From positions 14,558,075 to 14,622,074 of the forward strand of contig NC_026658.2 of the NCBI RefSeq assembly GCF_000004075.3: a stretch of DNA of 64,000 nucleotides, in the 5' to 3' direction. Source of the stretch: Cucumis sativus. Lineage: Eukaryota; Streptophyta; Magnoliopsida; Cucurbitales; Cucurbitaceae. A program made the position numbers and the translations under genes. Under the pieces are notes generated by a model. That model worked only from the letters and a program-made list of their open reading frames with translations. It did not search any database and was not told the origin of the DNA. Positions within the stretch are counted from its first letter, which is position 1. The number at the start of each line of letters is the position of its first letter. Positions 24,835 to 36,546 of the stretch are shown piece after piece.

Positions 24835-27800
24835 TTTTTTGTGGTGCAAATTAATTAACTTTTTTGTTATTTTTTCACTGTAATATAGGTAGAGAGATAA
24901 TTGATTAATTTTTCTATAGCATAGAAATTAGAATAGTAAAAAGAAATTTGATATTATAGAATGGAAAAGCTTGTTTTATCCAAGGCCATTTTTTTTCTTC
25001 AAATTTCTAGATTAAACAATAAATAAACTTAGGCTTTTAAAACACACATATATCTTAAATTACATTCTCCCTATATAGTTAAATATAATCAAGGGAGTAA
25101 ATATCAACTTAGTTTATTCAATTTTCATCGATATACTTAAGAAGGTTCAGTTTTTAGTTTTTTTTTTTAGTTTTTTTAGTTTTTTTTTTTAGTTTTTTTT
25201 TTTTTTTTGAAGTGGCAAAGACATTTAGGAAAAAAAAGAAGAAAGAAAGGGAGTAAGAAGGTTCATCTTTGTTTAAATTGGTACATAGAGAAATTGAGTA
25301 GCAAAAAGTACTTGAGTTTTATATATATAGCTAATTAGGATTTAAATTAAAATTAATATTGGTAACTTTTTGGTTTTAAATACCATTTTGATTTTTATGC
25401 GTTCAAGATTTAGGTTTTAATTTTTATACTTTCAAACATAAAATTTTAGTTTGTTTAGCTTTAATTAATCTTAATTTTAGTCCTTAGGTTAGTTATTATT
25501 TATCTTTTTCAAATATATACAATAACATTCTCCTTATAACTTTTTATAAACATATTCACCTATTACATTTTCTTAAATAAAAACTATATACCGTTATATT
25601 ATATATAATCATTTTAGAACAGAAATTTAATCCTAGATAGTACTGCTTAATCTTATTAAATACTTTCCAAAAACTATTATATATATTTGTAAAAAGAACA
25701 AAAGAAAAAAAAAAAAAGATTAATAAATTCATGAAGTGAAGACCCACAAGCATATACTTTTTCATAACCAAAATTAAAAATAAACTTTGGATTTTAATGT
25801 GAGACCCACCACAATTTTTATATATATGTATGTATGTATGTATAGACAAGAAAAAGAAAAGCATTGAAACCTATAAAATGTAAGAGAGAAAAAAGCAAAA
25901 AAATGTTCCTTATTTTCAGAGGAATCTCACTCTCTTGAAATAGAAAAAAAGACATACAAAAATAAAATAAAATAAAATAGAGAAAGAGAGGGAGAGTTGA
26001 TTCTCTTTAATGAAACAAAGATCCATGTAATGCTATAACTTTATTAAAAATAATCAGTGTAATGAAATTTCAATAGAGAAGCATATATATATATATACAA
26101 TAAAGTTTTTTTTTCTTCTTATTATAAATTTGTCTGAGAAAAAAAAAAAAGACCCACATGACCCATGTGTGATAAAGGTTCATATGGTCAGGTCTATCAC
26201 CTTTTGTAAGACCACCAAAGCCCCTAAAGAGACACCCTTTAATTTTAAGTTTAATAATTACATTTTCTCTTTATATTTGGTTTCATTTTTTGCCATTTTA
26301 ATTATTTTATTCTTTTTAATGTTTCTCAATTTTAGTTCATATAGTTTTGGTTAAATCTTGATACTATATTATATATAATAAAAACACACCTCTCCTAATT
26401 AGCTTTCTTGCTATTTTAGAAAACCCTAAAACTCAAAACTCACTCATTTCTGTTAAAAAAGAAAACTTTTCTATGCCTACCTAGCTAACTTCTGTTGCTG
26501 TTTTTAACCTAGTTTAAATTGATCTAGTAGTATGTATTAGATGATATGGTAAAAAAAAAGTGTAATTTATGGAATTTTTTTACACTAATTAGTAATTAAT
26601 ATGAGAAATTTAACCCTAATGACACATAGGGTTAGTATATAAAGCTAATGAAGTGGATTTTAAAAGCAATTTAGTTTGATAACCTCTTCCTTTTTTTAAT
26701 CTTTTAGATTTGAAGTATTTAATTATAGTTTTGAGAGTTGAATTCTAATAAACTATTTTTTTTCTCAAAATTTTATTAGAAGGTGGAAGAAAATGAAAGA
26801 TTTGATAATTATTGAAAATAAATAATAAAATGATAAAATAAATTTGAAAAACTAACGTCATTCTTTTTTAGACTAACCATATAATGTTTATCCAAAAGTT
26901 GATGGTTTCTTTTCTTTCCAAAGGTTAACAAAATTATTATCGAAAAGCGCTTTTTCTAATTAGTGGAAAATGGTCACTTTGCTATTAATTAAAATATGCT
27001 AAGTCGAGATTGGTTCAACCTTTGTGTATGCAAATTAGACTAGGGAATATATCGTGCTTATAAAATAATACAATTAATTGTGTGATATGCATCATAGCTC
27101 GATACACCATTATCAAAATCAAATAAGGATTTGTATGTCAAGCTTAACCTAAGTAAGAGTTGTCGTGTCAGTTTTCTCTCTTATCAGTTTATAGAAGGGT
27201 TACGTTTTGGTTTTTGGAAATTTCCATTTTAAAACAATATAAACAAATAGATCACGAGATGCATCCAAATATATCAAACTAAGTAAACATGTGTAATCTT
27301 ACTTTTCACATCAATGTCGTCCTTGTCTATTCAAATTATTTTATAAAGAATTTGTGTTTGTTTAGAAAGATACGAGTAAATATGGATCAACAAGTGCATT
27401 AGAAAAAATTTCGCTCGAATATGTTTTGTGAAAGAGTCGAATGAATGAGAAATATAACAAATTGTGAATTAATTGCTAATGAAATGATAAATAATTAAAG
27501 AGGCAGCCAAACCGACGACCTTTTTAGGGTTTTGGGGATAGATGGACTTGAGCCCTCCGACGAATTTTTCTCTTACTATAAATTTCAATTTTTTTGTGTG
27601 GGTATTGACATGTAGAATGAGACTCTATCTTTATTCTATTTGATCTTATTAATTAGTTCTTCAAAAGATCCATCGGACTATGTATATGATAGAAGTATAA
27701 ATGATTTGATCATTGAATATTCGATTCTTTGCTCAACTCGAAGATCTTGAAATTGATTCATCCTAATTAGGCTTTACATGTTTGTACGACCATATTCTCT

Positions 27801-28150
27801 TCCAATTTCATATATAATAATATCAATTAGATTTGATATATAGTTTGTTTTAAAGCTTATATAGTAATAGTAGAAGTATATAGTAATAGTAGAAGTAAGA
27901 ATTGTATTTTGGTATTTGTTCACTTCGACCCTTCTCTCAAATGAACCGAACATTTATAAGATTAACCTATATAAAAATTTAACATTCTTTCATGAACTAA
28001 ATGTTTAGGTCAAAGATTCAAACCCACCCTATTAGAATAATTGGTTTTTTAAAAAAACCATGTATGTGAAGAATGACAAACTTATTCATTAAGAAACAAT
28101 GGTTTTTCTCCGTCATAACCCTAAAAAGCAATAATACAAAAAGAGAAAAT
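20061..28150. other. Eight-kilobase AT-rich spacer
   Basis: No gene is supported on either strand. Contents seen: poly-A/T runs, a T-rich stretch with repeated AGTTTTTTT units at 25140–25210, an (AT)n microsatellite at 24803–24830, and a small patch at 24115–24190 with three imperfect GTTAGG…AAAGCCC units. The distal part is probably the Dof upstream regulatory region, but I could not assign specific sites. Confidence 0.55.
24803..24830. repeat. (AT)n microsatellite
   Basis: An uninterrupted AT dinucleotide run of about 14 units in AT-rich spacer. It is likely length-polymorphic. Confidence 0.9.
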
Positions 28151-28161
28151 TGGTGACATTG

Positions 28162-28234
28162 TATAAAGTATAATGACATAAAACTTTCTCTCTCTCCTCT
28201 TTCTCTCTCTCTAATAACCCATCAAACTTTTACC

Positions 28235-28265
<31 letters not shown>

Positions 28266-28285
28266 AAAACCCTGAAGAACACACA
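28162..28285 (+). promoter_or_regulatory. TATA box and CT-rich leader of the Dof gene
   Basis: TATAAAG lies at 28162–28168, about 118 bases before the ATG. It is followed by a CTCTCT-rich leader and an A-rich stretch. This fits a plant core promoter with transcription starting around 28195. Confidence 0.5.
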
Positions 28286-29775
28286 ATGGTATTTCCCCCC
28301 ATCCCATCTAATTATCTTGATCCAACCACCCATCAATGGCAACAGGTAATCAATTTCATTTCTTAACTGATTCCTTCACTACAATTTTTTTCTTCTAAAA
28401 TATGTTCTCATTTCAATATATATATTTTACTTCAACAGCAAACAACAAACCATCAATCTGGGAGTGGTACAATGATTGGAGGCAGCAGTTTTCAGCTGGC
28501 ACCGTCGCCGCCATCGTCACAAGTTCGGCCTGGGTCGATGGCAGATCGAGCCCGGATGGCGAACCTGCCGGTGCCAGAGACAGCGTTGAAGTGTCCAAGA
28601 TGTGAATCAACAAACACAAAGTTTTGTTACTTCAACAACTATAGCCTCTCTCAGCCCCGCCATTTCTGCAAGACCTGCCGCCGCTACTGGACCAGAGGCG
28701 GTGCCCTTCGAAGCGTCCCGGTCGGTGGAGGCTACCGCCGGAATAATAAACGAACTAAAAGTTCCTCAAAATCTCCTGTTAACTCTCAATGCCAACCTAC
28801 TACTACTGGTACTTTCTTTTTCTTGTCTAACAAATTATATTAGAACTGATGGATGTGTTAAAATTATTGCTTAGATCTAAAAAGTTTAACTCTTTTAAAT
28901 CACTATTTAGATTGTAATTTTTACTTTTTAATAAAAATACTACTATGAGCCTCTATTCAATTTCATATTTTTTCACTTTTCTTGACCAACTTTTAGAATC
29001 TAAGTGAAAATTTGGTAACTAAAAAAAAGTAATTTTGTTTTTTAAAGTGAATTTTCGATTGTTAGCTAAAAAATAAACAACATAATCTTTTAATAAAATT
29101 TCTTTAGCTTTCAATTTTTTTTTTTGGTTAATCTCAATATCTAACAAGAAATGAGAAATTAAGACCATGTTTTCTTAAGAATATTATAATATATATAATA
29201 ATTTGTTATGTAATACATCTGATTTTATAATTTATAAACTATATGTGAAGTAAATATTTTGTAGGGTTTTTTAACTCTATGAAACTTTTAAAAACTTATA
29301 TCAAATTAACCACAAATCCAATTTCAATTTATTTTTACATAAACTTTCAGAGCTTTCAGGAGGAGAAACAATGAGATCAAATTACAATAATGCCATTTCC
29401 ATACCAAATGAAGGAGCTGTGGATTCAACTCATCATCATCATCCCATTGGGATATCCAACTTTTTAGGGTTTGATCAAATTCAATGGCGACCACAGCTTC
29501 AACTTCACCAAACAACACACCCATCTCCGTTGCTCGCAAATTCAGCTCGGTTGCTAGGAAATGGTGGCATCAACTCATCCTTGAGCTATAGCATCGTCGG
29601 AGAGATTCAAAAGAAGATGGAAGCGACAACGACAACGACGAAAATGGAGGAAGATGGGCAACAAGTAGAGGTGAATGTGGGAAAGCCATTTTGGGGAGTC
29701 CTTGGAGGAAATGATAATCGCCATTATTGGAATGGTTTTAATCCTTCATCTTCCTCTTCTCATTCACAAGTATGA
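28286..29775 (+). CDS. Dof zinc-finger transcription factor (DOF3.6/DOF5.1-like)
   Basis: Plant-specific Dof proteins bind AAAG cores in nuclear promoters. Proposed exons are 28286–28345, 28439–28808 and 29351–29775, joining in frame to 284 aa. The N-terminus [13 protein letters not shown] with an intron after WQQ is typical of the DOF3.6 (OBP3)/DOF5.1 group. The Dof domain (about residues 70–125) has the C-x2-C-x21-C-x2-C zinc site at C72, C75, C97 and C100, with [18 protein letters not shown] intact. The usual VGGGCRR is VGGGYRR here, which is not a zinc ligand. A second intron (28809–29350) follows the domain, and its acceptor could be at 29350 or nine bases later. The C-terminal part has His- and Ser-rich runs and ends [13 protein letters not shown]. 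The exon 2–exon 3 link is less certain than the domain itself. Confidence 0.9.
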
Positions 29776-32025
29776 AAGCTTCATCAACATCGATCCTTTG
29801 ATATAATCTTTTTCTAGGGCAAATTTAGGGTTCCATGTTGAAGAACTATTTTGAGTTAGTTTTTTTTTCTTTTTAATGTGAAGAGGGGTGATTCCATTAA
29901 TGTTTTGTTAGATTGTTACTTTCGTAAAGTCTATGGTTTACGTGTAACACGTTTACTCACAAAAGATCTCGAGTGTAGATCTCTTGTGAGGAGATGGAGA
30001 TGTTATGGGTTCATTTGACAATGTTTCATTTCTACTTTTCTTTTTCTTTTTATTTAGTTTCTTATTCTTGCTTTTTAGAAAGAAGAAACAAAACTATGGT
30101 TGATTGTTAAATTTTGTTCCTACGTGCTCTATAATTTTTTATTAAAAAAATAAAATGTATTTATTTATTTGAAATACTAAAGATTTGAGGTTTGGATCAA
30201 AAGTATAGATTTTTGCTATGGTAAAAAACTCCAATTAATTAAAGCAAACATTATGAATATGTATATTAATGGATATGTATTACCTTGTCAGAGATTGGAG
30301 ATTGAAATTTAATCCTAATTTTTTCCTTTTTACTAAATACAAAGTTACAACAATGAAAATATTTTTGATCATAACAACACGGTTTGTCTACTAAATTTTA
30401 GAAATGAAAATTAAGTATAAAAACATATAAAAATACGAAAAACTGGAAGATTATACAATAATTTACATATCATTAAAAATTTAATTCTTATATCATTAAA
30501 AATTTAATTCAAACTGTAAGAGATATAAAACAAGAAATAATATTTCTAATAATGAGACAGATTGATCTCAATTCTTTTCATGACTATTACATTGATTAGA
30601 AGAAGACAAAGAAGATGATCAAAGTTTTACCCTTTAACCTCCAAACTGATTGGAAATAAAGTTCACATTGTTCAAGAAAAAAACAGTGAATTATTAATTT
30701 AATCCAAATTAAATTCTCATTATATCAGCATATGAAGGTTGATTTTCTTTTTAATCTAAAAAAGTTTAATGGGCATTAACTCTAGATAATTACTTCATTA
30801 AACTTTTAATGACATAAAAAAAAGGACTTAATCATTACGTTTTTTCAACTATCATGACTGAATTATTAGTTATTACAAATATTAAAACCATAATCCTCAA
30901 GAGAGTAATAGAAAAAGAAATTATGTTGGTTATTAGTTTGTTTTTATTTCAATAATAAATAAAGTAAATGACGTCCCTGATATGTTCATCGTGATTTAGC
31001 TTTACATAAACCTAATTACATAGTCATGTACTAGTAATGGACTAAGTTACATCAATAATTAGCTTAACGTTGCTCTTAACCACTTAAACATAGTCAAAAC
31101 ATAAATCTTTAGCAAATGTTAGAAAATTAAATTTACCTAATACACGTTGTTTTTACTAGATTCAATGTGTGAGTTGACGAAACTTAAACTTTCAATATAG
31201 AAATATATGTGTCTTGATTTAGCTAGGTTGAGCGGTACTTTCAAATTGACAATAGAAAAATATTTATAATATTTATAATTGATAGTGGCTTAGATTTTAC
31301 AAAATCCGATTTGGTTTTAATTTTTTTTCAATAAGTATTGCTATACTCAAACTTAATACATTGTTTAAGCTATTTTTGTTATATTGATTTATCTAATGAT
31401 TAAATTACAAACATAGTCTGAATATCCAAGTTTTGTACCTTTGAGCTTTAAAATTTTACAAATAACTACATGCTTTTAATTTTTTTTTTTTAATTTTTTT
31501 TTTTTTGTAAAAAAGGCTAAAATGGAACTTTGAATTATGTTTTCAATAAAAGCTTGCATTTTGAATTTTGTGTATAGCATCTTTTAACCTGTCCACTGCT
31601 CTATAAAAATTATCAAACCTAAAATTAGGACTTTAATAGTTAGGTTAGGGATGACAATAAATTTAATTTTATATGTAATAAAATAATTAAAAAATAAAAA
31701 AGTCATAAAACTATGAAATAATTATAAAGATTTAGAAATTAAATACAATAACCTTAACTTAACCTTTTCTAATTTAGAGTGGGAAAAAGAAGAAGAAAGA
31801 GAAAAAAAAAGAAGGGATAATTTTGAGGGGAAGAAAAGTAAATTTTAATTTTGCATTTGATGTGATTTGTAATTAATGAATGGGTAACATAAAAGCCTAA
31901 AGTTTGTCAGATTGAGTAAGACCAAAAGCATTCAAAAGTGTTAATCTTTAAAAAGCCACTGATTTTGGGCAAAAAACAATGCACCTATTAAACTCTTTTT
32001 TTCTCTCTCTTTTTTTTGGGTTCAG

Positions 32026-32115
32026 TGCCTCAATCAACACTCTCATTCTCCAATAATACTCAGTATAATTGGAATGCCACAAATTGTGATCTAACTATTT
32101 CCTCAGATGCATCAG
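32026..32115 (+). other. Orphan exon-like segment, 90 nt, phase 1/1
   Basis: A strong pyrimidine tract and TTCAG acceptor precede the segment, and CAG|GTTTGG follows it. The only open frame is phase 1 at both ends and reads PQSTLSFSNNTQYNWNATNC and onward. Exon 2 of the upstream Dof gene ends in phase 1 and its exon 3 begins in the same phase, so this segment would fit between them in frame, yet it lies 2.25 kb downstream of the Dof stop. I do not recognise the peptide. Confidence 0.4.
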
Positions 32116-32687
32116 GTTTGGTTCAAGTATTTTTATGTACATAGAAACATTTATTCAACTCTAAGTTTAATATGTTCAGTTCTTAAATTTTAAGTACATT
32201 AAATTTAAAATTTGACTTCGGAACTATACTTAATTATTAATAACTATTAACTAATACTATCCAATAAAAAGTTAGATATTACTAACATATGGAAACTTAA
32301 AAGACCAAATTAAAACTACACTCAAATCAAGAAATGATATTTAACCTTAGAATTTAACCTCTCTTTAATTAATTTACTAACAAGAAACAAAGAACATAAT
32401 TATACCAAAAATAACTCATGAGAAAACCATAAAAACCACAAAAAGAGTAGAAAATATATAACTACTTATAATTACTAAAATACACTTTCAAACTAACATA
32501 TAATCTCTTCTCTTCTCCATGGTTACTACACGTTAATAATTACTTAATTGTAGTATGAAAAGGAAAACACAACTTTTAATTATTATTATTTTTGTTGGTT
32601 AATTAATTGATATAAATCACATAAGTTGATCCTTATTAATATGAAGTTAAAAGGTGTGGTGTGAGGTTGAGAGAAAAAGGAAAGAAT

Positions 32688-32713
32688 GAGAGAGAGAGAG
32701 AGAGAGAGAGAGA
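32688..32713. repeat. (GA)n microsatellite
   Basis: About 13 GA units sit directly before the short frame at 32730. GA runs are common in plant 5' leaders, so it may mark a transcribed leader. Confidence 0.9.
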
Positions 32714-32729
32714 AGGGATTGGGAAGAGA

Positions 32730-32815
32730 ATGTCGAAGACTTTTCGCCCATATCGACGCGCCATAGTGGAGTGTGCTTTACACGCATCACGAAAAGACAA
32801 AGCTATCTTTTGTCA
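32730..32815 (+). other. Possible short first exon of an unidentified small gene
   Basis: The frame begins MSKTFRPYRRAIVECALHAS and is GC-richer than everything within a kilobase. A donor-like TGTCA|GTATCT closes it in phase 2. A GA-rich leader-like stretch lies just upstream. No downstream exon could be attached convincingly and I do not recognise the family, so this may be chance. Confidence 0.25.
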
Positions 32816-33778
32816 GTATCTAAACCCACCCCTCCCCTCCTTTTCTTTTTTTGTTCTTTTCATTTGAAGGCCTCATTTCATCACACCCTCAACGCTCCAT
32901 CCCACTGATTTCATCACACCATGCACGCGTTTTCATGCTAATCTTACTTTCCTCTCCAACATCCCAACTTCTACAATTATACCATAATAATCAACCTCTT
33001 TGGAGACTCTTTAGTCCAATAATTTACATTAATCTTATACCCTTATTAAAATAGTTAAAAGAGAACTATAAAACAAAATTTAAAAAAAAAGTGTTAGTTT
33101 TCACAATTGCTATTACACTTCTGCTGAAATTGGAATAAATAGAAAAAAAATTTGGAATAAATACCAAAGAAAGTCTTCCTGTTTTTCTTTGATTTTGAAA
33201 CGTTTTGTAAAAGACAGGTTAGTGAATATTTGGTAGTAAATCTGAAATTTGTCAATCATTATTATAATTCTCATAGTTATTTTAGGATGCTCTTTTAATC
33301 GGTTCAAATTATTTTAATATTTAATTTCACATTTTAAATGTGATTTACATATCATCAAAATAAATTGGTTTTAAATGAGTACATAAACGTTTCAAGATAA
33401 TTTTAGAAATAACAAAAACGGTTGTAACTATTTGAAAATCACATCTAAACACGCTCTTAAAATCGCTTTTTCCACTCTCTTCAAAATTACTCTATACATT
33501 AAAACAGTCTTTTTAACCATTTCTTTTGCAGTGTCTCTTTGGTGGGCGTATAAAGAAGCCTACTCTTTTATGTCTGCCCATAAACTTCTCTGCTTGTATT
33601 ATCTGATGTAACACAGTCATTTACCTTCTTTTTGTGCCAAAAATTTAAAAAGATGCCCTTGTTAGACTACATAGAGTTTTAGCCTAAAACTCAAGCCTTG
33701 TTTGTATTTAGAAGAATCGTGGTTCATAAACTTTTAAGAACCAAATAGGATTCATAGTATATGAAGCAATCACTTACA

Positions 33779-36546
33779 CTAAAAGAACCATCTTTTGGAA
33801 GACGACGTTTTCCTTGCTGGCTCATCATCTCTTCTGTTCTCGATTCCTTTCTTTAAAGATTCCAGCCTTTTCCTGCACCAAAATGAATGCAAGACAACAG
33901 TTAAGTTGAAACTAACCGAGCTACTGAAATCAGTTTAAATAGTAGTTTAAAACTTAAGGACTGAAGTTTCTGCTTAGGGTTTGAGCGAAGAAACAGAAAT
34001 CCTCCTTTAAAGTTACAAATCTTGTGTCTTTTGAGAAACATCCCGATTACAACTCCGTAGCAGACGTAAACCAACTGATAGAACTCTTCAGGTAAAAGGG
34101 TGTCAATGAACTAGAGAAGAAAGCAAATCAGGATTACTTGGTATCAGTGAGCCGACCGTGCAAACTCCATCGTTGACGGAATCCTTCGATGCCTTCAACA
34201 CCACTAGCAAGAATTAGGCGTCTGTGGATCAAAACAGAAATATGAGTGGAGTTAGGGAGATGAAACGGATTACGGTTGTGGTTGAGTCCCACAAGTCAAA
34301 ACATAAACACTATCAGACCAGAAAAAGAAATCTATAAGAAGCATTCTACTAGTTAATATACAATAAGAAAAAAAGGTGGGATAGGATAGTCTCCTCATAA
34401 AAGTTCCTGTAGACAGTTGAAAGTTAATCCAAGTCAGAATCAACAACGTTGGCATGCAACCAAAGCCCTACGTTGGATAAGGGAAAGATCCATGATATAA
34501 GTAAGGACAACTATATCTCATTGTATGCGAACATTGTATGCGATCATTGTATGCGACCATTTGAGTAAAATTAAAAGCAAAGCCATGAAGGCTTTATGCT
34601 TAAACTGGACAATATCATATCCCATTTTGGAGATATGCTGGAGGCCTACAACATTGTGGATATATGTTGGAGGGTTCATTGTGTGACTGTGTCTCACAAA
34701 TAAAAATGAGCATAATTACAACACATCTAGAAACTAATCCAATCCAAGAATATCACAAGATCCACTATTTCTCATCTGAGTCATGGATTAATTTTCAAAA
34801 TTAATAGGGCTCATTTTTAACCATCATATCGAATCCATTTCCATAGCCACGTTGCTCCACAAAATAGTAACTTTGTTTACTAAGGCCAACATGAAGATTT
34901 CTAGATGAAGAATTCCTGAAAGGTTTATTTTACACTAGTCAACCTTGTTGGGAATTTAATTTGTAATGAAGATCAACCAGTTTGATAGAATTAATGCAAA
35001 AGATTAACATGGGGAAAAAGCTTCTACAATAACCTTGAAGCTTGATAATAATGATTGGTGATTGTAACCCTATTACTTAAGAGTGGTGGCATACCTCTCC
35101 AATAATGTAACTTCTGATTCAAGTTGTGTAGCCCTTTCCTTTGCTGCATCTAGAGGCATTGATGACCCTAATTTACATTCACTGTCTTGCAGCCGTTGTC
35201 TTAGTTCTCTATCCTACAGTGTGTTTATTGAGCGCCAAATAATTAGTAGGTAGGCATTGATGAATAGAACAAATTGACATATCTTTCTGATAAGAAAGAG
35301 AAACCGAACTTCATCAAAGAATTAGGGGAACAAAATATAATGGGAGATAAGGAATCAACCCAAAAGGGGATCACGGGAGTGGTGAAAAGTTCTTCCAGTT
35401 GGCATTGTTCAAGTAGATTAGAAATTGTAAGAAATGTTAAGAGTCAAAACTCCAAGAGAAACCATTGAATTTAATGGATTCCCAAATCTCATTCTTACAA
35501 GTCTCTATGCTTGTCTAGAAGCAATCAACTAAATAATAAAAAAAATAACATTTAAAAAGAAAAAAGGCATCTCGAATTACCATTGCTACAAACCTTAATT
35601 TAGAGAAACTGAGACTATAAAAATGTGCAAACTATAGTCTTACCCGTTTTTCAGCACACTGTCGATAAACTGCTATTTCATCTTGACAAAAAGGCTCAAT
35701 ATCATTTATTTGCAAGCCTGCCAAGTTAAATTAAAATGTAGCAGCAACACTATCATATCAGCTTACAAAAGATAACGAAAAATATAAGCAAAGGGCAATA
35801 CTCACATAGAAAGAGATTCCTCAATATCCCATCGCACAAATCAACACCTTCAAGCACATGAGATGCAATTTCAGGTGGAATGATGGGCGATGGTGGCCCC
35901 ATCATTAGATCATCACCAACCAAAATGGTTTCTTCCATGGATGGTTGTGAGTCGACTGAAGCCAAAAAGGTGAAAATTAGTCAGTTAGTGCTCTGTTTCA
36001 GCTTAAATTAATTCAATGACTGTGTAAAACAATATGGCCTCTAATTATACTTTTGTATCAGATACTTAATTAGATGCACATAGGAAAATTTAAACACTTG
36101 AGAAAGAATAAAGGGATCCTTAAGAATGATATTGATCCAAATCCAGCTTAAGATATTGAACCACCTATTGACAGCTAAAATTGTTTAGTTGAAAAAGGAA
36201 AAAGAGAACAGATATTTATGATGTTTGCAATTAAAGATTTCCTTGTGCACTAAAAACTAGAGTCTCCAAATCAAATGCAGCTAATAGTCTTGCTTAGGTA
36301 ACAACATACAGAGTCAAACATTCTTAACTATTGCATTAAAACCACCAAGTCAATAATATACATGTTCTAATTATTTTTAAAGAGATACAACTTTTTTATT
36401 CAATTTACAACAATATGCATAATGTAACATTTGGCAAGAGATCAGGCCACAGAAAATAATTGAATTAAACAAAATCAGGTATTACTATAACATAGCAAAA
36501 CAACCACTAACAACTGATGGAATGAAAATTTTAACCTACCATCCAT
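33779..36546 (-). CDS. 175-aa protein with a C-x9-C array and coiled-coil tail
   Basis: Six coding exons join in frame: 36540–36546, 35806–35955, 35644–35717, 35095–35213, 34138–34221 and 33779–33872, all with GT–AG borders. The start is MDVDSQPSMEE; a Met at residue 9 is an alternative. Cysteines fall at residues 43, 53, 63 and 73, giving three consecutive C-x9-C spacings (C-DGILRNLFL-C-LQINDIEPF-C-QDEIAVYRQ-C). Tandem C-x9-C pairs are the hallmark of CHCH proteins oxidised in the mitochondrial intermembrane space. Placing this protein there is inference. A charged helical region (LESEVTLLERRL; RLTDTKKRLESLKKG) follows, and the protein ends KTSSSKRWFF. A further 5' UTR exon starts near 36633. 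I recall similar unnamed plant proteins but cannot name it. Confidence 0.85.

Larger units (their letters stand above)
29776..33778. other. Intergenic region downstream of Dof with exon-like islands
   Basis: Mostly AT-rich. Three islands look more like coding sequence than their surroundings: an exon-like segment at 32026–32115, a short frame at 32730–32815 after a GA microsatellite, and an acceptor-led frame at 33532–33611 (SLWWAYKEAYSF, ending in TAA). None could be joined into a recognised gene. The remainder shows nothing I can support. Confidence 0.45.

Noticed and set aside
26140..26175. Short palindrome CACATGACCCATGTG
   Set aside because: It is only a six-base stem with no surrounding structure.
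32811..32830. Resemblance of a TATCTTTTGTCAG segment to a miR156/157 complement
   Set aside because: Several mismatches, and no hairpin partner of the right length was found.
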